From Paracoccaceae bacterium (GTDB lineage: Bacteria; Pseudomonadota; Alphaproteobacteria; Rhodobacterales; Rhodobacteraceae), in contig JACSRN010000092.1 in the NCBI GenBank assembly GCA_014879735.1, positions 1-34,305 on the forward strand: 34,305 nucleotides of DNA. Direction: 5' to 3'. Shown here piece after piece: positions 24,408-33,259 of this stretch (the stretch's first letter is position 1; every line of letters starts with the position of its first letter). The notes under the pieces were generated by a model that saw only the letters and a list, made by a program, of their open reading frames with translations, made no database searches and was not told the origin of the DNA. The translations under genes and the position numbers were made by a program.

Positions 24408-26741
24408 ATGACGATCAAGGAAATCTTCGACGCGATGAGCTATGGTCCTGCGCCCGAGAGCAATGCCGAGGCGCTGGCTTGGCTGGCCCGGCACGAAGGC
24501 CGGTTCGGCCATTTCATCGATGGCGCCTTCACGCCGCCTGAAAACACCTTCGAGACACGGAATCCGGCGACGGGCGCGGTGCTGGCGGCGGTGTCGCAGG
24601 GTTCGGATGCGACGGTCGACAAGGCGGTGGCGGCGGCGCGGCGGGCATTTCCCGCCTGGGCCCGGACACCGGGGCATCAACGTGCGCGCATCCTCTACGC
24701 GCTGGCGCGGCTGGTGCAGAAGCACTCGCGGCTGTTTGCCGTGCTTGAGACCATGGACAACGGCAAACCCATCCGGGAGAGCCGCGACATCGACGTGCCG
24801 CTGGTGGCGCGCCATTTCTACTATCATGCCGGGCTGGCACAGCTATTGGCGGCCGAGAAGCCGGGGATGGCGCCGCTTGGCGTCTGCGGACAGGTGATCC
24901 CGTGGAACTTTCCGCTGCTCATGCTGGCCTGGAAGGTGGCACCGGCGCTGGCGGCCGGGAATACGGTGGTGCTGAAGCCCGCGGAATATACGCCGCTGAC
25001 CGCCCTTCTCTTTGCCGAGATCAGCCGCGAGGCCGGGCTGCCGAAGGGGGTGCTGAACGTCGTCACCGGCGATGGCGCGACCGGGGCGGCCGTGGTGGCG
25101 AATCCCGAGGTGGCGAAGGTGGCCTTCACCGGATCGACCAGTGTCGGGCGGAAAATCCGCGAGGCGACGGCCGGCCAGGCCAAGGCGTTGACGCTGGAGC
25201 TGGGCGGCAAGTCGCCCTACATCGTCTTCGACGATGCCGATCTCGATTCGGCGGTCGAAGGGCTGGTCGATGCGATCTGGTTCAACCAGGGCCAGGTCTG
25301 CTGTGCCGGCTCTCGCCTTCTGGTGCAGGAGGGGGTGGCCGAGCGCTTTCATGACAAGCTGAAGCGGCGGATGGACGGGCTGCGTCTGGGCGATCCGCTG
25401 GACAAATGCATCGACGTGGGCGCCATCGTCGATCCGGTGCAGCTGGAAACCATCACCAGCATGGTCGCCGGCAGCGAGGGCGAAATCTATCGCGCCGCGG
25501 TGCAGGTGCCCACCGGCTGCTATTATCCTCCGACGCTGATCACCGGGCTGTCGGCCTCGTCGCGGCTGATGCAGGAGGAGATTTTCGGCCCGGTCCTGGT
25601 CAGCATGACCTTCCGCACCCCGGGCGAGGCCGTGGAACTGGCGAACAACACCCGCTACGGGCTGGCCGCAAGCCTGTGGAGCGAGAATGTCAACCTTTGC
25701 CTCGACATCGCGCCGAAGCTGAAGGCGGGCGTGGTCTGGGTCAACGGCACCAACATGTTCGATGCGGCCGCGGGTTTCGGCGGCATGCGCGAATCGGGCT
25801 TCGGGCGCGAGGGCGGCTGGGAGGGCCTGATGGCCTATCTGCGCCCGGACCGCACGGCGAAGCCGCTGAAGCCGGTCGCGGCGGTGGCCGAGCCGAAGAC
25901 GCCCGAGGTGCCCGACATGGATCGCACGGCGAAGCTGTTCGTCGGCGGCAAGCAGGCCCGGCCGGACGGGGGTTATTCCCGCGCCGTCTGGTCGGCGAAG
26001 GGGCGGCTTCTGGGCCATGTCGGGCTGGGCAACCGCAAGGATATCAGGAATGCGGTCGAGGCGGCGCATGCGGCCCGCGGCTGGGGCAAGGCAACCGGGC
26101 ACAACCGCGCGCAGATCCTGTATTACATCGCCGAGAACCTGTCGGCCCGCGCGGGCGAGTTTGCAGCCCGGATCAAGGACCTGACCGGCATGCGCGGCGA
26201 GGCCGAGGTTGAGGCCGCGATCCAGCGGCTGTTCACCTATGCCGCCTGGGCCGACAAATACGAAGGCGCGGCAAAACCCGTGCCGATCCGCGGCATCGCG
26301 CTGGCGATGAACGAACCGCTGGGGGTGATCGGTGCGCTTTGCCCCGACGAGGCGCCGCTTCTGGGCTTGGTCTCGGTCATGGCGCCTGCCATCGCCATGG
26401 GCAACACCTGCGTGCTGGTCCCATCCGAACCCTTCCCGCTGTCGGCGACCGATTTCTACCAGGTGCTTGAAACCTCGGATCTGCCCTCGGGCGTGGTGAA
26501 CATCGTGACCGGCGCACATGACGAACTGGCCAAGCCGCTGGCGGGCCACCTGGACGTGGATGCGGTCTGGTGCTTCTCCTCCACCCCGCTTTCGGCGCTG
26601 GTCGAGCGGGAATCGGCGGGGAACCTGAAACGCACCTGGGTCAACAACGGCCAGGCCCGCGACTGGGCAACGGCCGAGGGGCGTGAGTTCCTGGCCCGCG
26701 CGACGGATGTGAAGACGATCTGGGTGCCCTGGGGAGAATAG
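24408..26741 (+). CDS. ALDH16-type two-domain aldehyde dehydrogenase
   Basis: A 777-residue protein with two aldehyde dehydrogenase units. The first (1 to about 490) is complete: PWNFPLLM (N167), general-base E264 (LELGGKSP), catalytic C298 in FNQGQVCCAGSR, and EEIFGPVL. The second (about 515-777) keeps the cofactor-domain fold (PLGVIGALCPDEAPLLGLVSVMAPA, GVVNIVTGAHDELAKPL) but has no catalytic cysteine motif and is truncated, ending VKTIWVPWGE. This matches bacterial ALDH16, where the second unit is non-catalytic and helps form the dimer. The substrate is not proven; position after deoC suggests acetaldehyde or another small aldehyde. AAGGG lies eight bases before the ATG. Confidence 0.88.
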   Translation: MTIKEIFDAMSYGPAPESNAEALAWLARHEGRFGHFIDGAFTPPENTFETRNPATGAVLAAVSQGSDATVDKAVAAARRAFPAWARTPGHQRARILYALARLVQKHSRLFAVLETMDNGKPIRESRDIDVPLVARHFYYHAGLAQLLAAEKPGMAPLGVCGQVIPWNFPLLMLAWKVAPALAAGNTVVLKPAEYTPLTALLFAEISREAGLPKGVLNVVTGDGATGAAVVANPEVAKVAFTGSTSVGRKIREATAGQAKALTLELGGKSPYIVFDDADLDSAVEGLVDAIWFNQGQVCCAGSRLLVQEGVAERFHDKLKRRMDGLRLGDPLDKCIDVGAIVDPVQLETITSMVAGSEGEIYRAAVQVPTGCYYPPTLITGLSASSRLMQEEIFGPVLVSMTFRTPGEAVELANNTRYGLAASLWSENVNLCLDIAPKLKAGVVWVNGTNMFDAAAGFGGMRESGFGREGGWEGLMAYLRPDRTAKPLKPVAAVAEPKTPEVPDMDRTAKLFVGGKQARPDGGYSRAVWSAKGRLLGHVGLGNRKDIRNAVEAAHAARGWGKATGHNRAQILYYIAENLSARAGEFAARIKDLTGMRGEAEVEAAIQRLFTYAAWADKYEGAAKPVPIRGIALAMNEPLGVIGALCPDEAPLLGLVSVMAPAIAMGNTCVLVPSEPFPLSATDFYQVLETSDLPSGVVNIVTGAHDELAKPLAGHLDVDAVWCFSSTPLSALVERESAGNLKRTWVNNGQARDWATAEGREFLARATDVKTIWVPWGE

Positions 26742-26759
26742 CAGTTTCCGCCGGCGCTG

Positions 26760-26840
26760 TTGACAAGGTTTCGGCAAATCGACCAACTGAGGGAACGAAG
26801 GGCGGGGGACTCACCTCGCCCCGTCCAAGAAAACGGGGAG
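26760..26840 (+). promoter_or_regulatory. Candidate promoter and RBS-covering hairpin of the peptide ABC operon
   Basis: TTGACA at 26760-26765 is a consensus -35, but no good -10 is seen 16-18 bases later (CCAACT). Further on CCCCGT (26819-26824) can pair with ACGGGG (26833-26838) around an 8-base loop, covering most of the GGGGAG ribosome binding site (26835-26840) of the binding-protein gene. Confidence 0.4.
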
Positions 26841-26846
26841 TTACCG

Positions 26847-28451
26847 ATGACTTTTTCTCCTGCCCTCCGCCGGGTCGGCTCGGCGGCCATTGCAGCGCTC
26901 ATGCTGGGTGCCGCGCCGGCGGCGCTGTTTGCCGAAACGCCGGCCGACACGCTGGTGATTGCCGATGCGATCGACGACATCGTGTCGCTCGACCCGGCCG
27001 AGGCTTATGAATTCTCCGGTCTCGACGTGGTCAACAACATCTACAACAGCCTGATCGAACTGGACCCGACCAAGCCGGGCGAACTGGTTGCGGGCCTTGC
27101 CGAAAGCTGGTCGGTCTCGGAGGATGGGCTGACCCACAGCTTCAAGATGAAATCGGGGCTGGCCTTTGCCTCGGGCAATCCGGTCACGGCCGAGGATGCC
27201 GCCTATTCGCTGATCCGCGCGGTGAAGCTGAACAAGAGCCCGGCCTTCATCCTGAACCAGTTCGGCTGGACCGCCGATAACGTGGAGCAGATGGTCAAGG
27301 CCGAGGGCGATACGCTTTCGATCACCACCGACAAGGTCTATGCCCCGACCTTCCTGTACAACTGCCTCACGGCCGGCGTGGCCTCGGTCGTCGACAAGAA
27401 GCTGCTGGAAGAGAATGCGGTCGACGGCGACTATGGCTATGCCTATCTGTCGGACGGATCGAAATCCGCGGGCAGCGGCGCCTATGTGATCAAGAGCTAC
27501 AAGCCCAAGGATGCCTATTTCCTCGAGGCCAACCCCAATGCCGCGGTGTTCAAGCCGACGCTGGCCAAGGTGCTGATGCGCCATGTGCCCGAGGCTGCGA
27601 CCCAGCGGCTGATGCTGGAGAAGGGCGATATCGACATCGCCCGCGAACTGACCCCAGTCGATGTGGAAGGCATGGCGGGCAATGCCGACGTGACAGTCCA
27701 GCAGGACGTGGGCGGTCAGATCTTCTACCTGTCGTTCAACCAGAAGAACGAGAACTACAAGAACGCCAAGTTCCTCGATGCGATGCGCTGGGCGATCGAC
27801 TATCAGGCGATGGCCGATACCTTCCTGAAGGGCTCGATGGTGGTGCACCAGGCCTTCCTGCCGAAGGGCTATCTCGGCGCGCTGGAAGACACGCCCTATC
27901 ATCTCGATGTCGAGAAGGCGAAGGCGCTGCTGGCCGAAAGCGGCGTTGCCGAGCCGAAGATCACCCTGGACGTGCGCAACGCTACCGACCGGATGGAGAT
28001 GGCGCAGTCGATCCAGAACACCTTCGGCCAGGTCGGCATCACGGTGGAACTGAACATCGGCGACGGTGCCGAACAGTTGAAGCGCTACCGGGCCCGCCAG
28101 CATGACGGCACGCTGCAAAGCTGGGGACCGGACTATCCCGACCCGCAGACCAATGCCGGCAGCTTTGCCTGGAACCCCGACAACAGCGACGAGGGCAAGG
28201 TCGGAACGCTGGCCTGGCGCAACGCCTATGATCCCGGCCCGCTGAACGGAATGACCGATGCCGCGGTGGTGGAAGGCGATGCCGCCAAGCGCAAGGCGAT
28301 GTACGAGGAAGAGCAGAAGATCCACCGCGAAACCTCGCCCTTCATCGTGATGTTCCAGATCGGCTATCAGACCGGCCGGCGCGCCAATCTGTCCGGCTTC
28401 TACACCGGCGGCGCCATCGACTCGGCCGCCTACTGGACCGTGACGAAGTGA
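26847..28451 (+). CDS. Peptide/dipeptide ABC transporter substrate-binding protein (SBP_bac_5)
   Basis: A 534-residue periplasmic protein with a signal peptide (MTFSPALRRVGSAAIAALML, cleavage probably after ALFA near residue 29). The mature part is a family 5 binding protein: SLDPAEAYEFSGLDVVNNIYNSLIEL, LAESWSVSEDGLTHSFKMKSG, VTAEDAAYSLIRA, and late YPDPQTNAGSFAWN, all typical of DppA/OppA-type proteins. It captures a peptide or similar solute for the permease encoded next. The ATG at 26847 has GGGGAG six bases upstream. It heads a five-gene transporter followed by a dipeptidase, consistent with dipeptide uptake; other ligands of this family (opines, nickel complexes, glutathione) cannot be excluded. 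Confidence 0.9.
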   Translation: MTFSPALRRVGSAAIAALMLGAAPAALFAETPADTLVIADAIDDIVSLDPAEAYEFSGLDVVNNIYNSLIELDPTKPGELVAGLAESWSVSEDGLTHSFKMKSGLAFASGNPVTAEDAAYSLIRAVKLNKSPAFILNQFGWTADNVEQMVKAEGDTLSITTDKVYAPTFLYNCLTAGVASVVDKKLLEENAVDGDYGYAYLSDGSKSAGSGAYVIKSYKPKDAYFLEANPNAAVFKPTLAKVLMRHVPEAATQRLMLEKGDIDIARELTPVDVEGMAGNADVTVQQDVGGQIFYLSFNQKNENYKNAKFLDAMRWAIDYQAMADTFLKGSMVVHQAFLPKGYLGALEDTPYHLDVEKAKALLAESGVAEPKITLDVRNATDRMEMAQSIQNTFGQVGITVELNIGDGAEQLKRYRARQHDGTLQSWGPDYPDPQTNAGSFAWNPDNSDEGKVGTLAWRNAYDPGPLNGMTDAAVVEGDAAKRKAMYEEEQKIHRETSPFIVMFQIGYQTGRRANLSGFYTGGAIDSAAYWTVTK

Positions 28452-28458
28452 CGACAGC

Positions 28459-28487
28459 GCGCGCGCCGGTTGCGTTCCGGCGCGCGC
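28459..28487 (+). terminator. Strong hairpin between binding-protein and permease genes
   Basis: A perfect 11-bp stem, GCGCGCGCCGG with CCGGCGCGCGC, and a TTGCGTT loop, 7 bases after the binding-protein stop and 10 bases before the permease ATG. It has no T-run. Such structures in ABC operons usually stabilise the upstream message and reduce downstream expression, giving excess binding protein. Confidence 0.5.
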
Positions 28488-28497
28488 CCGCTTTGCG

Positions 28498-29556
28498 ATG
28501 ACAACCTCCTCATCGAACCTTTCCCGCCTGACCGGCCTGTTGCGCAGCACCGCGGGCGTGCTGATTTCGCTGGCCTTCACCTTTCTCGGGCTGCTCCTCG
28601 TCACCTTCATCATCGCCCGTGTGGTGCCGATCGACCCGGTGTTGTCGATTCTGGGCGACCGCGCGACCGAGGCGCAGATCGAGGCCGAGCGCATCCGCCT
28701 TGGCCTGGACAAGCCGCTGTGGGAACAGTTCGGCATCTATATCTGGCAGGCGCTCCACGGCGACCTGGGCGTCTCGATCCGCACCAAGCAGCCGGTGATC
28801 GACGAGATCGCCCAGTATTTTCCGGCCACGCTGGAGCTTGCCACGCTGGGGACGCTGTTCGGCGTTCTCCTCGGCGTGCCCGCGGGGGTTCTGGCGGCGA
28901 CGAAGCCGGGCAGCCTGGTCGATCAGTTCGTGCGGCTGGTGGGGCTGATGGGCTATTCGATGCCGGTATTCTGGCTGGGGCTGATGGGGCTCTTGCTGTT
29001 CTACGGCGTCCTCGACTGGGTTGGCGGGCCGGGACGGCTGGATGCCGCCTATGACATCATGCTCGAATTCGAAGTGCCCCAGCGCACCGGTATGATCCTG
29101 CTCGACACCGCGCTTGCCGGCCGCTGGGACATGTTTTTCAATGCCGTGTCCCATATCGTGCTGCCGGCCGGGATCCTCGGCTATCTGTCGATGGCCTATA
29201 TCAGCCGGATGACCCGCAGCTTCATGATGAACGAGCTGGGGCAGGAATACATCACCACAGCGCGGGTGAAGGGCATGCCCGAGCGCCGGGTGATCTGGGT
29301 CCATGCCATGAAGAACGTCATGGTACCGCTGATCACCGTCATCGCGCTATCCTATGCCTATCTCCTCGAGGGCGCGGTACTGACCGAGACGATCTTCAGC
29401 TGGCCGGGCCTTGGCAGCTATATTACCGATGCGCTTCTGGTGGGCGACATGCCCGCCGTCCTGGGCGGCACGGTGGTGGTGGGCGTGGTCTATATCGGCC
29501 TCAACATGTTGTCCGACCTTCTCTACCGCTTCGTCGATCCAAGGGCCCGGGCATGA
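28498..29556 (+). CDS. Peptide ABC transporter permease (DppB type)
   Basis: A 352-residue inner-membrane permease with six membrane segments. The N-terminal LLLVTFIIARVVPIDPVLSILG and the ATPase-contacting EAA loop EYITTARVKGMPERRVIWVHAMKNVMVPLITV are typical of DppB/OppB. The ribosome binding site is weak and lies next to the preceding hairpin. The stop overlaps the next permease start by four bases (ATGA). The large periplasmic loop (about residues 180-210) has an insertion relative to short DppB proteins. Confidence 0.92.
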   Translation: MTTSSSNLSRLTGLLRSTAGVLISLAFTFLGLLLVTFIIARVVPIDPVLSILGDRATEAQIEAERIRLGLDKPLWEQFGIYIWQALHGDLGVSIRTKQPVIDEIAQYFPATLELATLGTLFGVLLGVPAGVLAATKPGSLVDQFVRLVGLMGYSMPVFWLGLMGLLLFYGVLDWVGGPGRLDAAYDIMLEFEVPQRTGMILLDTALAGRWDMFFNAVSHIVLPAGILGYLSMAYISRMTRSFMMNELGQEYITTARVKGMPERRVIWVHAMKNVMVPLITVIALSYAYLLEGAVLTETIFSWPGLGSYITDALLVGDMPAVLGGTVVVGVVYIGLNMLSDLLYRFVDPRARA

Positions 29557-30458
29557 GCACGCTGACCGACTGGCTCCGCGACCCCTCCCCCGCCAGCCGC
29601 CGGCAGGCGCGGCTGGGGCAGGCCTATCTGTCGTGGCTGCGGCTGAAGAACAACCGGCTGGCGGTGATCGGCCTCGGCATCGTCCTTGCGCTGGTTATCG
29701 TGGCGATCTTCGCGCCCGTCCTGGCGCCACATGACCCGATCACCCAGGACCTGCGCGCGCGTCTGCTGCCACCGCTGACCGCAGGCCACCCGCTCGGCAC
29801 CGACGATTTCGGCCGCGACATCCTCTCGCGGCTGATCGTCGGCTCGCGCATCACGCTCTACATCATCTTGCTCGTCGCCGTCACCGCGCCGGTCTTCGGC
29901 CTGCTGGTCGGTACCGTGGCCGGCTATTTCGGCGGCTGGATCGACGAGGTGCTGATGCGGATCACCGACATCTTCCTCGCCTTCCCCAAGCTGATCCTGG
30001 CACTGGCCCTGGTGGCCGTGATGGGGCCCGGCATCATCAATGCCGTCCTTGCCATCGCCGTGACCTCCTGGCCGCCCTATGCCCGCGTCGCCCGGGCCGA
30101 GACGCTGACCGTCCGCTCCTCGGATTACATCGCCGCCGTGCGCCTGCAGGGCGCGGGTGCGGTGCGGATCATCTGGGGTCACATCATGCCGATGTGCCTG
30201 CCCTCGGTCATCATCCGCGTCACGCTGGACATGGCCGGCGTGATCCTGATCGCCGCCGGCCTGGGCTTTCTCGGGCTTGGCGTGCAGCCGCCGATGCCGG
30301 AATGGGGCGCGATGATCTCGGCCGGGCGCAAGTATCTGTTCGAACAATGGTGGGTTGCCACCATGCCGGGCCTTGCAATCTTTACCGTCTCGCTCGGCTT
30401 CAACCTGCTGGGCGATGGCCTGCGCGACGTCCTCGATCCGAGGAATTCCGGCAAATGA
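29553..30458 (+). CDS. Peptide ABC transporter permease (DppC type)
   Basis: A 301-residue permease with an N-terminal OppC_N segment (RLKNNRLAVIGLGIVLALVIVAIFAP), the HPLGTDDFGRDILSRLIVGSRI block diagnostic of DppC/OppC, and the EAA loop YIAAVRLQGAGAVRIIWGHIMPMCLPSVI. It pairs with the preceding permease to form the channel. Overlaps of four bases at both ends (ATGA) indicate tight coupling. Confidence 0.93.
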   Translation: MSTLTDWLRDPSPASRRQARLGQAYLSWLRLKNNRLAVIGLGIVLALVIVAIFAPVLAPHDPITQDLRARLLPPLTAGHPLGTDDFGRDILSRLIVGSRITLYIILLVAVTAPVFGLLVGTVAGYFGGWIDEVLMRITDIFLAFPKLILALALVAVMGPGIINAVLAIAVTSWPPYARVARAETLTVRSSDYIAAVRLQGAGAVRIIWGHIMPMCLPSVIIRVTLDMAGVILIAAGLGFLGLGVQPPMPEWGAMISAGRKYLFEQWWVATMPGLAIFTVSLGFNLLGDGLRDVLDPRNSGK

Positions 30459-31285
30459 CGCTGCTTTCCGTGGAAAACCTGCATGTGACCTTCGACACCG
30501 AGGCCGGCGTGGTCGAAGCCGTCCGTGGCGTTTCCTTCGCGCTGGGGCGCGAACGGCTGGGCATCGTCGGCGAAAGCGGTTCGGGCAAGACCCAGACCGG
30601 GCGCGCCGTCCTGCGGCTGATCCGCCCGCCCGGCCGGATCAGGGCCGACCGGATGGTGTTCGACGGGCAGGATCTGATGGCCGCCGGCGAACGCGACATG
30701 CGCGCCCTGCGCGGCCGCCGCATCGCCATGGTGATGCAGGATCCGAAATATTCGCTGAACCCGGTGATGCGGGTCGGCCACCAGCTGATGGAGGGTCTGC
30801 GCCAGCGCGACGGCCTGAGCCGGCGCGACGCCCATGCCAAGGCGGTCGAGGCGCTGGCCGCCGTGCAGATCCGCGATCCCGCACGGGTGATGGAGGCCTG
30901 GCCGCACGAACTTTCCGGCGGAATGGGCCAGCGGGTGATGATCGCGATGATGCTGATCCCGAACCCCGACCTCTTGATCGCCGACGAACCGACCTCGGCG
31001 CTCGATGTCACGGTGCAGGCCGAGGTGCTGTCGATCCTCGACAATCTGGTCAGGACCCGCGGCATGGGGCTGATCTTCATCTCCCACGACCTGCGCCTCG
31101 TCGCGCGGTTCTGCGACCGGGTGCTTGTCATGTTCAAGGGCCGGATCGTCGAGGAACTTCCCGCGCGCAACCTGATGCAGGCGCAACACCCCTATACCCG
31201 CGGCCTCCTCGACTGCCTGCCGCGCATCGGCGGCCCGCGCACGCCCCTGCCCGCGCTCGACCGTACCGCAGACTGGGCCCGCTGA
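30455..31285 (+). CDS. Peptide ABC transporter ATP-binding protein (DppD type)
   Basis: A 276-residue ATPase. Walker A GESGSGKT (39-46), Q-loop region VMQDPKYSLNPVMRVG, signature LSGGMGQRV, Walker B LLIADEPTSALD and the H-loop ISHDL are all present, as is the oligopeptide-ATPase tail motif HPYTRGLLDCLP. It is shorter than DppD of enteric bacteria (about 325), and the four-cysteine iron-sulfur segment found in some DppD proteins is not seen. It overlaps the permease gene by four bases; the next ATPase starts one base after its stop. Confidence 0.93.
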   Translation: MTLLSVENLHVTFDTEAGVVEAVRGVSFALGRERLGIVGESGSGKTQTGRAVLRLIRPPGRIRADRMVFDGQDLMAAGERDMRALRGRRIAMVMQDPKYSLNPVMRVGHQLMEGLRQRDGLSRRDAHAKAVEALAAVQIRDPARVMEAWPHELSGGMGQRVMIAMMLIPNPDLLIADEPTSALDVTVQAEVLSILDNLVRTRGMGLIFISHDLRLVARFCDRVLVMFKGRIVEELPARNLMQAQHPYTRGLLDCLPRIGGPRTPLPALDRTADWAR

Positions 31286-31286
31286 C

Positions 31287-32045
<759 letters not shown>

Positions 32046-32056
32046 CTACCGCCAGG

Positions 32057-32102
32057 CCTTCCTCTTGACCCAAATACCCCGGGGTGCGGGGCAGCGCCCC
32101 GC
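32057..32102 (+). repeat. Intergenic box with GC hairpin, copy C
   Basis: The box at 32057-32080 reads CCTTCCTCTTG, four variable bases, AAATACCCC, differing from copies A and B only at the first base and the variable four. A 7-bp hairpin follows, GCGGGGC (32086-32092) with GCCCCGC (32096-32102). It lies between the last transporter gene and the dipeptidase gene. Confidence 0.7.
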
Positions 32103-32129
32103 TCCGACCTGAACAAGCCGAGACCCGCC

Positions 32130-33188
32130 ATGATCCCAGTTTTCGACGGCCACAACGATCTCCTCCTCCGGCTCTACAACGCCCCCGACCGGCGCGAGGA
32201 GATTTGGCTCTCCGGCGAGGGCAGCGGCCATCTCGACCTGCCCCGCATGCGGCAGGGCGGCTTTGCCGGCGGGTTCTTCGCGATCTACATCCCCTCGCCC
32301 AGGGCGCATGACGACGCCGACTATCAGCAGCAGATGGCAAACCCGCCGTTTCACCTGCCGCTGCCCGATCTGATCGGCGCGGCCGCGGCGCAGCCGGTTG
32401 CCCTGGCGATGGCCGGGCATCTGCGCTGGATGGAACGCGCCTCCGATGGCGCCTTCCGGATCTGCACCACGGCGGCCGGCCTGCGCCAGTGCCTGGCCGA
32501 GGGCACTGTCTCGGGCATCCTGCACATGGAAGGCGCCGAGGCCATCGGTCCCGATCTCGACGCGCTCTATCTCTATCACGACATGGGGCTGCGCTCGCTG
32601 GGTCCGGTCTGGTCGCGCCCCACGGTCTTCGGCCATGGCGTACCCTTTGCCTTCCCCGCCTCGCCCGACACTGGCGAGGGGCTGACGCCAGCGGGCAAGG
32701 ATCTGGTCCGGTTGTGCAACCGGCTGAAGATCATGCTCGATCTCAGCCATATGAACGAAAGTGGCTTCTGGGATCTGGCCGCACTGACCGACGCCCCCCT
32801 TGTCGCCACCCATTCCAACGCCCATGCCGTCACGCCCTCGTCGCGCAACCTGACCGACCGGCAACTCGACGCCATCCGCGATTCGGGCGGGATGGTCGGG
32901 CTGAACTACTCGACCAGCTTCCTGCGTCGCGATGGCCGGCAGGATGCCGCCATGGGCTGGGAAGATATTCTCGCCCATCTCGACCACCTGATCGGCCGGC
33001 TGGGCGAGGATCACGTCGGCCTCGGCTCCGATTATGACGGCGCCACGATCCCGGCCGGCATCGGCGATGTGGCGGGACAGCAGAACCTGGTCCAGGCGAT
33101 GCGCCACCACGGCTATGACGAGCCCCTCCTGCGCAAGATATGCCATGAGAACTGGTTCCGCCTGCTCGAACGCACCTGGGGGCAATAG
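32130..33188 (+). CDS. Membrane dipeptidase family (M19) dipeptidase
   Basis: A 352-residue zinc dipeptidase of peptidase family M19 (renal dipeptidase type). All metal ligands are visible: H8 and D10 (FDGHNDLLLRL), bridging E134 (ILHMEGAEAIG), H207 (LDLSHMNESGFWD) and H228 (VATHSNAHAV). There is no signal peptide, so it is cytoplasmic. Family members cleave L-L, L-D and some D-amino-acid dipeptides. Its place directly after a peptide ABC importer suggests it digests the imported peptide; the same-strand spacing of 84 bases includes repeat copy C, so co-transcription is likely but not certain. Confidence 0.93.
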   Translation: MIPVFDGHNDLLLRLYNAPDRREEIWLSGEGSGHLDLPRMRQGGFAGGFFAIYIPSPRAHDDADYQQQMANPPFHLPLPDLIGAAAAQPVALAMAGHLRWMERASDGAFRICTTAAGLRQCLAEGTVSGILHMEGAEAIGPDLDALYLYHDMGLRSLGPVWSRPTVFGHGVPFAFPASPDTGEGLTPAGKDLVRLCNRLKIMLDLSHMNESGFWDLAALTDAPLVATHSNAHAVTPSSRNLTDRQLDAIRDSGGMVGLNYSTSFLRRDGRQDAAMGWEDILAHLDHLIGRLGEDHVGLGSDYDGATIPAGIGDVAGQQNLVQAMRHHGYDEPLLRKICHENWFRLLERTWGQ

Positions 33189-33202
33189 CGCCCCGCGGCG
33201 GG

Positions 33203-33231
33203 TGGACGCCGCGCCTGAGCAGCCCTAGATT
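33203..33231 (+). promoter_or_regulatory. Candidate dnaX promoter
   Basis: TGGACG (33203-33208), 17 bases, TAGATT (33226-33231), then about 28 bases to the dnaX ATG. The -35 overlaps the 3' arm of a 7-bp hairpin (CGCGGCG at 33194-33200 with CGCCGCG at 33207-33213) that may end the dipeptidase transcript. Confidence 0.4.
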
Positions 33232-33259
33232 GGCCGGGAACAGCCCCGCAGGACGGATC

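Noticed and set aside
24843-28736. Two very long minus-strand frames opposite the ALDH16-type and binding-protein genes
   Set aside because: They lack recognisable domains and run across gene boundaries of well-supported plus-strand genes.
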